Assembly: GCF_000718305.1 (NCBI RefSeq)
Contig: NZ_JOFQ01000001.1
Location: 434,001 to 498,000 of the forward strand
DNA from: Streptomyces niger
Lineage (GTDB): Bacteria; Actinomycetota; Actinomycetes; Streptomycetales; Streptomycetaceae
Length of the DNA: 64,000 nt
Reading direction: 5' to 3'
The notes under the pieces are model-generated. The model worked only from the letters and a program-made list of their open reading frames with translations, ran no database searches and was not told where the DNA came from. Every line of letters begins with the position of its first letter. The first letter of the stretch is position 1. Below are positions 43,704 through 51,011 of the stretch, one piece after another. Position numbers and translations under genes: made by a program.

Positions 43704-44699
43704 GTGCGTCCCGAGTCGTCCGAGTTCTCCGAGACCTCCGAGTTCTCCGCGCGGCCCGAGGGGCCCGTGTCCCCGGTGTCGGCCGACGGGCTGTGGAGCA
43801 TCGGCGAGCTGGCCGAGCGTGCCGGCGTCACCGTCAAGACCGTCCGCTTCTACTCCGACCGCGGGCTGCTGCCCGAGGCGCGGCGCAGCTCCGGGGGCCA
43901 CCGCCGGTACGGCCCGGAGGCGCTGGACCGACTCCGCACGATCCGCTCCCTGCGCGCGCTCGACCTGCCCGTCCCGGACGTGGCCCGGGCGCTCGATCGG
44001 GAGGACGCGCTGGAGAACGTCATCGCGGGGCAACTGCGGGAGGTGGGTGCGCGGTTGGCCGCGCTGCGCTGGCGCGAGGCCGCGCTTCACCTGTTGCGGG
44101 ACTGCGCTCCGGGGGAACGGGCCGAGCGGCTGCGCCTGATCGGCTCCGTCACCGCCCCGCCCGACACGGCGGCGCTGGCCCACTTCTGGAAGCGCTGGCT
44201 ACCGCCGCGGCTGCCGGCCCGGCTGACCTCCGCGATCCTCGACCACGCGGTGCCGCAGCCGCCCGCGGACCCGACCCCGGACCAGGTGCTGACCTTCACC
44301 CGGCTGCACGCCTTCGTCTCCGGTCCCTGCCCCCGCGCCGGCACGGCCCACTGGCAACCCGCCGCGCACCGCCCCGACGAGGGCTACCGCCCGGCCGTCC
44401 TCTACGAGGGGCTCATCGAGGCGTACGCGCTGGCCGCGGTGGACGTCCGGGCGGCGCGTGCGCCGTACGCGGGCGAGGCGTTGGACTGTTTCGTCGCCGC
44501 CTACGCCCGCTCCCGCGCCACCCGTGACACGCCTGCCTTCCGGCGACTGCTCGGCGGTCAGCTCGCCGCCGATCCCCGGGTCGACCGCTACTGGCAGCTC
44601 GCCGCGGAACTGGCCGGCCCCGCGGAGCCGACTCCGGGCGCCCTCCACGACTGGCTGCGGGCCGCCCTGGAGGCCGGGAGCGCCCGGCCGGTCTCCTGA
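43704..44699 (+). CDS. MerR-family regulator with large C-terminal domain
   Basis: A 331-residue MerR protein. The winged HTH is LWSIGELAERAGVTVKTVRF, followed by YSDRGLLPEARRSSGGHRRY at about 30-70, then the dimerisation helix. About 190 further residues form a helical domain without a metal-binding Cys signature, so the effector is probably organic. A Ser/Glu-rich 28-residue head precedes the HTH. The GTG has GGGAGG at seven-base spacing. Confidence 0.85.
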   Translation: MRPESSEFSETSEFSARPEGPVSPVSADGLWSIGELAERAGVTVKTVRFYSDRGLLPEARRSSGGHRRYGPEALDRLRTIRSLRALDLPVPDVARALDREDALENVIAGQLREVGARLAALRWREAALHLLRDCAPGERAERLRLIGSVTAPPDTAALAHFWKRWLPPRLPARLTSAILDHAVPQPPADPTPDQVLTFTRLHAFVSGPCPRAGTAHWQPAAHRPDEGYRPAVLYEGLIEAYALAAVDVRAARAPYAGEALDCFVAAYARSRATRDTPAFRRLLGGQLAADPRVDRYWQLAAELAGPAEPTPGALHDWLRAALEAGSARPVS

Positions 44700-44744
44700 C
44701 CGGCCGGGCGCCGACCGGCGGCCGGCGGGCGGCGCGGCCCGGAC

Positions 44745-44930
44745 TCCTCGCCGTCCACGTCCGCCCGGCTCAGCAGGGTCCGCAGCTCGGCCGGGGCGGC
44801 TTCGGTGTCCGCCCGGTCCCCCAGGGTCGGTTGGTGCAGGACGAGCCCGTCCAGCGCGGCGAAGACCAGGCGGGCCGGTGCCGGGCCCGGCTCGTACGGC
44901 AGCATCCGGGACAGTTCGCGTTCGGACGCC
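44745..44930 (-). pseudogene. TetR C-terminal remnant
   Basis: The minus strand reads SERELSRMLPYEPGPAPARL, VFAALDGLVLHQPTLGD and APAELRTLLS, the last three helices of a TetR-family regulator. The DNA-binding half is missing and the frame runs on without a proper stop into the MerR 3' end. It is a decayed regulator fragment. Confidence 0.65.
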
Positions 44931-44938
44931 TCGAAGTG

Positions 44939-45082
44939 GGGCTGATCCCGCGCCTCGCCGACATCCGCGTGGCCGGCGAAGTGCCCCGCGTACGCTCCGA
45001 CTTCGTCAACGGCAGCAAGCAGCTGCCGGTCGAGGTCGCCCTCGCCCGAACGGCGGGCGGCCGCGGCAGGGCGCACCGCTAG
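44939..45082 (+). pseudogene. Cytochrome P450 C-terminal remnant
   Basis: The plus strand reads GLIPRLADIRVAGEVPRVRS followed by DFVNGSKQLPVEVALA and a stop at 45080-45082. This matches the last 35-40 residues of actinobacterial P450s (L-P-D-L-R-x-x-G-x-x-x-R-x-x-S-x-F-V-N-G-x-K-x-L-P-V). The haem-Cys loop is absent. It faces the TetR remnant, suggesting that a TetR-P450 pair was lost here. Confidence 0.65.
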
Positions 45083-45477
45083 TGCGTCGTCACGGGCGGC
45101 CAGGTGGGGCGGGCCTCACCGGGAAGGGCGGCGAGGGCCTTGCTGACCGTGGGGTGCTGCGGGAACAGCTTCTCGCTGCCCGTGTGGGCGAGGAGGTCGG
45201 ACAGCCGGCGGCCGGCGCACGCGAGCAGCAGGGTGCCCTCCCTGCGGCGCAGGATCCAGTGCAGTGCGAGCAGGCAGTTCAGGCCGCGGGAGTCGCAGAA
45301 CGTGAGCGCTGCCACGTCCAGCACGAGGTAGCGGTAGCCGTCGGCCAGCACCACGCCGGTGGAGGAGAGGAACGAGGCTTCGGAGGCATGGTCGAGCTCG
45401 CCGCTGACGCGCAGCACGGCGCACTCGGCGGACTGGGTGAGAACAGTGACGGCCAGCCGTCCTGTACCCGTGGACAT
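45079..45477 (-). CDS. STAS-domain anti-sigma factor antagonist
   Basis: A 132-residue STAS protein. CAVLRVSGELDHASEASFLS is the first part and LTFCDSRGLNCLLAL carries the phosphorylatable Ser in D-S-x-G-L. The ATG at 45477 has GGAGG at four to five bases. It is distinct in sequence from the STAS protein at 12035 and probably acts with a different anti-sigma factor elsewhere. Its 3' end overlaps the P450 remnant. Confidence 0.87.
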   Translation of the reverse strand: MSTGTGRLAVTVLTQSAECAVLRVSGELDHASEASFLSSTGVVLADGYRYLVLDVAALTFCDSRGLNCLLALHWILRRREGTLLLACAGRRLSDLLAHTGSEKLFPQHPTVSKALAALPGEARPTWPPVTTH

Positions 45478-45548
45478 CGCACCTCCGGTCACCTGTCGCA
45501 CGGACTTGCCAGGCTTACCAGGCGGTAGCCGCTATGCGACCCCGGACC

Positions 45549-45576
45549 GTGAACTACAGGCAGTGAACTACGGGCA
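45549..45576. repeat. 14-bp tandem repeat
   Basis: GTGAACTACAGGCA is followed directly by GTGAACTACGGGCA, one base different, 72 bases upstream of the STAS start. Could be a paired activator site. Confidence 0.6.
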
Positions 45577-45856
45577 TGTGGTACAAGCCGAGTGTCCCAC
45601 ATGGAGAGACACATGTCGGAAATGTCCATATTGCCGGTACCGTCAGCCCACGAGCCCCCGACGCCCGTTCGAATGAACCCCGAGGCGATGAGGTGATTCG
45701 GCCGAACTACGCCTCGTCCACCAGGCCCGCCTGTCCCCCGCCGCTCCTCCGACCCCGGCAGCGGCCACCGGCAGCCCGTCCCGTCACGGCGGGCGTATCG
45801 CGGCGGGTGGGTCACTGGCCGACAGCGAGCCGGTACGGGCGGACGGCCGCCGTCCG

Positions 45857-45883
45857 GCGTTCCCCCCTCCGGTGCCCGGGTAC
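45857..45883 (+). promoter_or_regulatory. SigB-like promoter
   Basis: GCGTT at 45857-45861, 16 bases, then GGGTAC at 45878-45883 fit the Streptomyces SigB pattern GNNTN-N14-16-GGGTAY. It lies about 55 bases before the small membrane protein start, a natural place for a promoter. The pattern is loose enough to arise by chance, so the call is moderate. Confidence 0.45.
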
Positions 45884-45938
45884 GCGTGAACCGCATCCGG
45901 CGACTGCCGGGTGACCCTCGTGAGAAGGCAGGCGCATC

Positions 45939-46244
45939 ATGACCGCAGCCTCATCCCCCGGGTACTCGGAATCCGGCATGCCGAGGAGTACCTACACCAC
46001 CGCGCGACCGACCAGTACGGAGACCAAGCCGTCCTTCAAGACCACCGAGTTCTTCGTCTTCGTGGCCGCGGTGGTGGCCGTCCTCATCGCCTCAGCGGTG
46101 GTGGGCCGCGGCGACGGCATGGTGGACCGTTTCCCCGCCGATCAGGCATGGCTGTACGTCACGCTGCTCAGCATCGGTTACCTGATCAGCCGGGGTCTGG
46201 CGAAGAGCGGCAGCCGGGAGCCCGCCGGCCGCACGCGCGACTGA
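45939..46244 (+). CDS. Small two-helix membrane protein
   Basis: A 101-residue protein of the kind widely conserved in Streptomyces. The first 35 residues are Ser/Thr/Pro-rich; FFVFVAAVVAVLIASAVVG and AWLYVTLLSIGYLISRGLA are two membrane helices joined by a short acidic loop (GRGDGMVDRFPADQ). AAGGCAGG lies upstream of the ATG. No function is known to me. The SigB-like promoter suggests osmotic or general stress induction. Confidence 0.75.
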   Translation: MTAASSPGYSESGMPRSTYTTARPTSTETKPSFKTTEFFVFVAAVVAVLIASAVVGRGDGMVDRFPADQAWLYVTLLSIGYLISRGLAKSGSREPAGRTRD

Positions 46245-46314
46245 CCGCCCCCTCGCGACGGTTTCCGCGCGGCCGTGGCCGGCGGCCGTCGCGTCGGGGG
46301 CTGAATGAGTGACG

Positions 46315-46352
46315 GGCGGAGCCCCGGGGCGACACCGGCCCGGGGCTCCGCC
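46315..46352. terminator. Bidirectional stem-loop terminator
   Basis: A 13-bp stem GGCGGAGCCCCGG (46315-46327) with its complement at 46340-46352 around a 12-base loop, between the convergent membrane-protein and carbonic anhydrase genes. Confidence 0.85.
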
Positions 46353-46451
46353 GTTGCCCGCACCGCACGGGTGCAGGTGAGTGGTGCCTCGTCCGCGGAC
46401 GGGCCGGAAGGTCTCGGACCGCCTGACAGGCGTCCGACGGACCGGAAAGCG

Positions 46452-47051
46452 TCAGACGGGCAGGAAGGCGTCCACCTTCGGGTCGTGCGCCGTCACCAGG
46501 CCGGTGTGCACCTCGTAGAACCAGCCGTGCAGCGCCACCTCGCCGGCGTCCAGGCGCTCCTGGACGCAGGGATAGGCGCGCAGCCGCTCGATCTGCTCGC
46601 ACACGTGGCGCTGGACGGCACCGGCGACCGTGGGGTTGTCGTCCCGGGGCAGCTCGGCGGAGAACTCCTGGGCGAGCCAGTCGCGCACGGCGGGCGCGTC
46701 GTTCAGGTCCTCCGCGCGTGCCCGCGCGCCCACCGCGCCGCAGTGGGAGTGGCCGCACACCACGATGTCGGACACCTTCAGCACCCGCATCGCGTACTCG
46801 ATGGTCGCGGCCTCCGAGCAGGCCATCCCGTCGTGGTAGGCGGGGACGGCGTTACCGGCGGTCCGCAGCTCGAACAGCTCGCCGGGGCGTGCGTCGGTGA
46901 TCAGGGAGGGGATGACCCTGGAGTCGGAGCAGGTGATGAACAGGGCCTGCGGCGACTGGCCTTCCGCGAGGCGACCGAAGACCTCCCGTTCCTCGGGGTG
47001 CTCGGCAATGCGGGCGTTCAGCTTCCGGGCGTGCTGGATGAAGGACTCCAC
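46452..47051 (-). CDS. Beta-class carbonic anhydrase
   Basis: A 199-residue zinc enzyme interconverting CO2 and bicarbonate. Zinc ligands Cys41 (CSDSR with Asp43 and Arg45), His101 and Cys104 (GHSHCGAV) are all present. The closing GWFYEVHTGLV is typical of the bacterial CynT/Can subgroup. The GTG at 47051 has AGGAG at nine-base spacing. It appears monocistronic; the bicarbonate would serve carboxylases of fatty acid or polyketide supply. Confidence 0.93.
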   Translation of the reverse strand: MESFIQHARKLNARIAEHPEEREVFGRLAEGQSPQALFITCSDSRVIPSLITDARPGELFELRTAGNAVPAYHDGMACSEAATIEYAMRVLKVSDIVVCGHSHCGAVGARARAEDLNDAPAVRDWLAQEFSAELPRDDNPTVAGAVQRHVCEQIERLRAYPCVQERLDAGEVALHGWFYEVHTGLVTAHDPKVDAFLPV

Positions 47052-47227
47052 GGGAGGTGTCTCCTGTTGGTGAGGGTGCCACGGAGAGGCGTGGCGGTTG
47101 CGGATGGCTGGCGGAACAACGGCGGAACACTGATCGTCGGTACGGCGCCCGCGCGGCTCGGCGGGGTGCCCGGACGGTGCCGCGCGGGGGCGACCGCGCG
47201 CCCCGGATGACCGGCCCGGTCGGTGTG

Positions 47228-47280
47228 GCCGGTGCGGTCGCCCCGACGGGTGCGGTCGGGCCGACGGGTGCGGTCGATCC
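47228..47280. repeat. 18-bp tandem repeat
   Basis: Two full units starting GACGGGTGCGGTCG (47245-47262, 47263-47280) follow a degenerate third (47228-47244). The 258-base gap between the carbonic anhydrase and MFS genes is otherwise without recognisable signals. Confidence 0.7.
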
Positions 47281-47309
47281 CGTCGGATCGGCGGGGGTAC
47301 GGGGCAGGG

Positions 47310-48704
47310 TCACGCCGAGGGCTCCTCCTGTGCGCGCCGGGGTGCGGCCATCGCACCGGAGCGCCGCCGTGCGGTGAGCGCCAGGACCGGGACGATCGCC
47401 AGCGCGAGGACCCCGCCCGCGAGGGCCAGCGCCGGGAAGCCGCCCGCCACCACGACCAGCCCTGAGGACATGCCGCCGGTGGCCCCGGCCACGGCGATGC
47501 CCACGTCCAGCACTCCCTGCGTACGGGCCCGGGTGGCTGCCGGGAGTGCGTCCGTGACCAGGGCGGTGCCGCTGATCAGTCCGAAGTTCCAGCCGATGCC
47601 GAGCAGGACGAGGGCGGCGGCCAGCGCCGGTACGGAGTGGGCCGGCGCCAGGGCGGCGACGGCACCGGCGGCGAACAGCGTCATCCCGGACGCCACCGCG
47701 ACCGGCAGCCGGCCGACCCGGTCGACGAGCTGCCCGGTCAGCGGCGAGGGCAGGAACATCGCCCCGACGTGAAGGGCTATGACCAGTCCGGCATCGCCCG
47801 TGCCGTGTCCGTGCGCCCGCATGTGGACCGGCGTCATGGTCATGATCGCGATCATGGCGAGCTGGCCGAGCACCATGACGCACGTACCACCGAGGAGCCG
47901 GCGCCGGTCGGGACGGCCGTCGCCCGCCCGGCCCCGAGGCGTGCCGGCCTGAGCCGCGGATTCGGCTTCCGCTGCCGCCTCCCTCCTCGCCTCCGCCGCC
48001 GTCTCCGCGTCCGCCAGCGTGCGGGCCAGGCGCAGGGGGTCGGGACGCAGCAGCGCGGCCAGGAGGAGGGCGGCAGCCGTGAAGGCGACGGCGGCGAGCG
48101 CGAACGGGCCGGCGAGGCGCGGGATGCCCCAGGCGTGCGCCGCCTCGCCCGTTGCGGTCACCAGCAGCGGCCCGGCCACCGCGCCGAGCGTGGTGGCCAG
48201 CAGTACCGTGCTCACCGCGCGGCCGCGCCGCTCGGGCGTCGCCAGGTCGGCGCCCGCGTACCGCGCCATCAGGTTGGTGGCCGTACCCGCGCCGTAGACC
48301 GTGAGCGCGAGGAACAACAGCGGTACGTCGCCGGTCGCGGCGGCCACGACGATGCCGAGGCTGCCGACCGCGCCGCCGGCGTATCCCAGCGCGAGGCCGG
48401 GGCGTCGGCCCCACCGCTGGGACAACCGTCCGATGCCGACCGCGCCCAGCGCCGCACCGGCGGTGAACAGGGCGCTGGGCAGCCCGGCGAGGCCCGTCGA
48501 GCCGAGCATCTCCTCGGCGAGCAGCGCGCCGACGGTGATGCCGGCGGCCAGGCCCGCACCGCTGAGGACCTGCGAGACCACCAGGACGGTCAGTACGCGC
48601 CGCTGCGCGGCGGCGACGGACACGGCAGGGTCTGCCTCGGCGGCCGGCGCGTCCGGATGCGGTGGGTCGTGGGCGGCGGGCACCGCACCGGCCCGGCCGG
48701 TCAC
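47310..48704 (-). CDS. MFS exporter in the peptide operon
   Basis: A 464-residue, 12-helix transporter. Motif A-like loop GRLSQRWGRRPGLALG follows the second helix; the halves are joined by a charged Ala/Glu-rich loop (AETAAEARREAAAEAESAAQ). PGFA-type antiporters of this group export small molecules. The GTG overlaps the stop of the preceding gene (GTGA), and the whole run 50767 to 47310 is on one strand with small gaps. As the last gene of the putative peptide cluster it is the natural candidate for exporting the product. Confidence 0.82.
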   Translation of the reverse strand: MTGRAGAVPAAHDPPHPDAPAAEADPAVSVAAAQRRVLTVLVVSQVLSGAGLAAGITVGALLAEEMLGSTGLAGLPSALFTAGAALGAVGIGRLSQRWGRRPGLALGYAGGAVGSLGIVVAAATGDVPLLFLALTVYGAGTATNLMARYAGADLATPERRGRAVSTVLLATTLGAVAGPLLVTATGEAAHAWGIPRLAGPFALAAVAFTAAALLLAALLRPDPLRLARTLADAETAAEARREAAAEAESAAQAGTPRGRAGDGRPDRRRLLGGTCVMVLGQLAMIAIMTMTPVHMRAHGHGTGDAGLVIALHVGAMFLPSPLTGQLVDRVGRLPVAVASGMTLFAAGAVAALAPAHSVPALAAALVLLGIGWNFGLISGTALVTDALPAATRARTQGVLDVGIAVAGATGGMSSGLVVVAGGFPALALAGGVLALAIVPVLALTARRRSGAMAAPRRAQEEPSA

Positions 48705-49255
48705 GTGCCCGTCCCCGTCCCCGTCGCCGTCGCCGTCGCCGTGCCCGTCTTCGGCATCGGTTCCAGCGCGGAGATCTCCCGCAGCTCCATGTCCAACTGC
48801 TCGTGCAGGAAGCGGACGACGGTCCAGTGCGGCAGCGCGCCCTCGTCGAAGGGGCCGAACTCCCGGCAGTACAGCGGTATCCAGCGCAGCGCCTCTTCGG
48901 CGGCCTGCTCGCGGCCGGGCTCCCTCTGGTACTCCTCGTACGGAATGCTGCGGTGCTCGATGAAGAACCTCCCCGGCAGGCGCTCCTCGCAGAGGTGGCG
49001 GTACTCGCGCGTCTGCAGGATGAGGTAGTGCCAGAACTCGTCGATCTCCTGCTCCACGGGGAGGAACAGCCCGCTCAGCTCCTCGGGGTACTTGGAGATC
49101 AGGTAGAGGTAGCGCAGGCATTCCAGGGCCTGCCGCTCGGTGTACTCCCGCGGTGCGTCGCCGGCGGCGGCGAAGTGGTCGACCAGCTCCGTGTACAGGG
49201 CGGGGCCGAGCAGCGCCGTGAGGTCGTCCGCGGTGACGAGCGTCTTCGTGGTCAT
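48701..49255 (-). CDS. His-containing protein of unknown function in the peptide operon
   Basis: A 184-residue soluble protein. The central IDEFWHYLILQTREYRHLCE (71-90) and FFIEHRSIPYEEY (97-109) contain His76, His87 and His101 with nearby Asp72, Glu73 and Glu100, a spacing that could bind a metal; the D/E-x-x-W-H-x-x-x-L/I-x-T-x-x-Y pattern is also seen in glycine-rich-domain (DUF1399-like) proteins. I do not recognise a defined enzyme. The tail after Pro168 is pure Thr-Gly/Thr-Ala from a 6-bp repeat. It starts eight bases after the adenylating enzyme, so the two are coupled. A modifying role on the peptide is a hypothesis. Confidence 0.7.
   Translation of the reverse strand: MTTKTLVTADDLTALLGPALYTELVDHFAAAGDAPREYTERQALECLRYLYLISKYPEELSGLFLPVEQEIDEFWHYLILQTREYRHLCEERLPGRFFIEHRSIPYEEYQREPGREQAAEEALRWIPLYCREFGPFDEGALPHWTVVRFLHEQLDMELREISALEPMPKTGTATATATGTGTGT
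48707..48748. repeat. 6-bp microsatellite, seven units
   Basis: Units GCCCGT, CCCCGT and CGCCGT repeat seven times (42 bases). On the minus strand they encode the Thr-Gly/Thr-Ala tail of the 184-residue protein and lie immediately before the MFS start. Unit gain or loss keeps the frame. Confidence 0.9.
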
Positions 49256-49263
49256 GGTGGCTC

Positions 49264-50517
49264 TCACTTTCCGTCCCGGGCGAGCCAGGCGTACTTCCCC
49301 GACTTTCCGATGGCGATGTGGTCGCGGTGGTCGAGTACGCAGCGGCGGCCGGTCAGTTCGCGGACGCCGTGCCCCAGGGCGGCCACCTGCCGCGGTGCGA
49401 GGGGCCGGCCGTCGAAGGTGGTGTACGCGAGTACGGCCTCGGCGGGGCTGAGGACGCGGAGTTGGTGGACGAAGACGTGGGGCGAGACGGAGCCGACGAG
49501 GGCGTCGAGGTCCCCTTGCGCCACCGGTCCCGAGGGGGACTCCAGCAGCTCCTTCTCCCGGCCGCTGAACTGCTTGATCTTGGCCGGGTCGGGGGTGCCG
49601 TCGAGGGTGCGGGCGCAGTCGCCGGAGCGGTAGCGCACCAGTGGCATGTGCGGGTTGCGCACGCTGGTGACGATGAGGTGGAACAGCCCGCTGCCCTCGG
49701 TCACCGGCGCCAGCTCGACGCTCATGTCCTCGAGGTAGGGGTGGTAGCGGCCGCGGCGGTCGCTGTAGAAGAGGTAGCCCAGTTCCGTGCTGCCGAACAG
49801 GTCGATGATCGGGCACGCGAAGTGCTGTTGGAGATACCGCCGCACGTTGACCGGCGTGAATTCGTAGGCGTGGATGATGCTCGCCGGCGGTGAGAAGGCG
49901 TCCCACAGCCCCCACTTGTTGATCTTCTGCAGCAGGTGCGCGAGGTGGTAGCCGGAGCAGTCCAGGTGGTACCACCCCTGCGGATGCGCCTGCCGGGCCT
50001 CCGCCATCTCGGCGAGCATCCGCTCGACGTCGGCGCGCTCCCAGAGCGCGGGGTCGAGGCGGGTGTTGAGGTAGAAGGTGCGGGCGTCGATGCGGCGGTC
50101 CGCAGGCCGCGGGTCGGGCCGCGGCTCCTCGCCGCGCTTCTTAGCGTTCACCCGGGCCACGTGCTCCGTGGCGAGCACCGTCGTCAGCGAGACGCGCCGG
50201 CAGCCGGCCTCCCAGGTCTCCTTGATGTCCGGATGCGTACTCCACAGCCGGTAGTAGGACTTCAGGAGGAAGTACGGGGGCCGGATGAGCTGCATGCGGG
50301 CGTGGTTGGTGCCGGTGGAGAGCACGAACTCCGCCTCGCCGGCATCGAGGGCGGCCGCGAGCGCCGGCGTCATCCAGTTGTCCGGGAAGCCGCGCGCGAT
50401 CTCGGCCTTCTCCAGTACGGGGAAGTGGCCGCGCGCCACCGCCTCGCGGTAGAGGGGGATGTCCTTGACGCGCGCGATGACGTCGGCCGTCGGCTGACCG
50501 TCCGGGGAAACCTTCAA
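49264..50517 (-). CDS. PaaK / coenzyme F390 synthetase-like adenylating enzyme
   Basis: A 417-residue ANL-superfamily protein related to phenylacetate-CoA ligase and F390 synthetase. The ATP loop is STGTNHARMQ at 67-76, the A5 motif DLFGSTELG near 239-247, the A7-type YRSGD at 296-300 and the hinge FSGREKE. The typical C-terminal Lys may be in AIGKSGKY. It should activate a carboxylate as an acyl-AMP; no CoA-binding signature can be seen. A TTG at 50517 has GAGG six bases ahead; a TTG at 50529 has none. It lies 97 bases after the Cys-rich peptide gene, so its likely substrate is the peptide or an acid to be joined to it (inference). Confidence 0.8.
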   Translation of the reverse strand: MKVSPDGQPTADVIARVKDIPLYREAVARGHFPVLEKAEIARGFPDNWMTPALAAALDAGEAEFVLSTGTNHARMQLIRPPYFLLKSYYRLWSTHPDIKETWEAGCRRVSLTTVLATEHVARVNAKKRGEEPRPDPRPADRRIDARTFYLNTRLDPALWERADVERMLAEMAEARQAHPQGWYHLDCSGYHLAHLLQKINKWGLWDAFSPPASIIHAYEFTPVNVRRYLQQHFACPIIDLFGSTELGYLFYSDRRGRYHPYLEDMSVELAPVTEGSGLFHLIVTSVRNPHMPLVRYRSGDCARTLDGTPDPAKIKQFSGREKELLESPSGPVAQGDLDALVGSVSPHVFVHQLRVLSPAEAVLAYTTFDGRPLAPRQVAALGHGVRELTGRRCVLDHRDHIAIGKSGKYAWLARDGK

Positions 50518-50614
50518 GGGAAACCTCAACAGTGCTCATGGACCGGTGCCGGGGCCGGCCGGCGGCGCGGGTGCACCACCGCCGGCCGACCCCGGAACGC
50601 CGGGCGGCGACGGG

Positions 50615-50767
50615 TCAGGAGATACAGCCGGTCTTCGTCGCGCTGATGCAGCCGGACTTAGGGGACGCACTGATGCAGCCGTCCTTGTCCCCCTTTTGCG
50701 CCGAGTTGGCGGCTACCCAGCCCTGCCAGACGTCGTCCTGGGCCATCTTCTTGACGAGCTGTTCCAT
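50615..50767 (-). CDS. Candidate RiPP precursor peptide with three GCIS repeats
   Basis: A 50-codon gene with GGAGG five bases before its ATG at 50767. The leader (1-29) begins MEQLVKKMAQDDVWQGWVAA, helical and with two Trp, then a charged QKGDKD. The rest is repetitive: GCIS at 30-33, ASPKS, GCIS at 39-42, ATKT, GCIS at 47-50 and stop. The three Cys (31, 40, 48), and Ser/Thr at fixed positions, look like a core for cyclisation, acylation or export rather than a structural protein. The first gene of an operon with an adenylating enzyme, an unknown His protein and an MFS exporter. No LanM, YcaO, radical SAM or DUF692 gene is adjacent, so it fits no named RiPP class I know. Confidence 0.75.
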   Translation of the reverse strand: MEQLVKKMAQDDVWQGWVAANSAQKGDKDGCISASPKSGCISATKTGCIS

Positions 50768-50818
50768 GCGAACCTCCGTGAGGTGGAACGTGAGCTGGAC
50801 GTGCGGCGCTGACGTGCG

Positions 50819-50846
50819 CTTTTACCGCACCGCTCGAAGGTAAAAG
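50819..50846. promoter_or_regulatory. Perfect inverted repeat overlapping the peptide promoter
   Basis: CTTTTACC (50819-50826) and GGTAAAAG (50839-50846) are exact inverted arms with a 12-base spacer. The right arm overlaps the -10 box, so a bound protein would block transcription. Confidence 0.6.
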
Positions 50847-50866
50847 ATTCGCCAAGCAAGTGTCAA
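50837..50866 (-). promoter_or_regulatory. Vegetative-type promoter of the peptide operon
   Basis: On the minus strand a perfect TTGACA (plus strand 50861-50866) is followed after 18 bases by TACCTT (50842-50837). It predicts a transcript start near 50830 and a leader of about 60 bases. The region is much richer in A and T than the rest of the window. Confidence 0.65.
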
Positions 50867-51011
50867 TGAATGGCAATACCTGTGGATGACGAAGCGGGCG
50901 GGGCGCGCCAACTTTTGGCGGGATCACGTCGTGACAGCCCTTCCGCGAGCCCGGCACGCCGAGCGGCCCCGCCCGGAGGCGTGGCCCGGTCCCGCGAGGC
51001 ACCATGTCCGT

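Larger units (their letters stand above)
45478..45938. other. Divergent intergenic region, 461 bases
   Basis: No convincing gene. It holds a 14-bp tandem repeat (45549-45576), a run of ACATG/CATGT elements (45575-45625) that may be regulator sites for the STAS gene, and a SigB-like promoter for the small membrane protein at its right end. Confidence 0.5.

Noticed and set aside
45489..45896. 135-codon minus-strand ORF in the STAS/membrane-protein gap
   Set aside because: No ribosome site, no motif, and it spans the likely promoter region of both neighbours.
47057..47377. Collagen-like reading over the 18-bp repeat before the MFS gene
   Set aside because: The repetitive Thr-Ala-Pro-Val-Gly reading is a by-product of the repeat; no start or ribosome site supports translation.
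48701..50767. Lanthipeptide or thiopeptide cluster
   Set aside because: No LanB, LanM, LanC, YcaO or cyclodehydratase gene in the neighbourhood.
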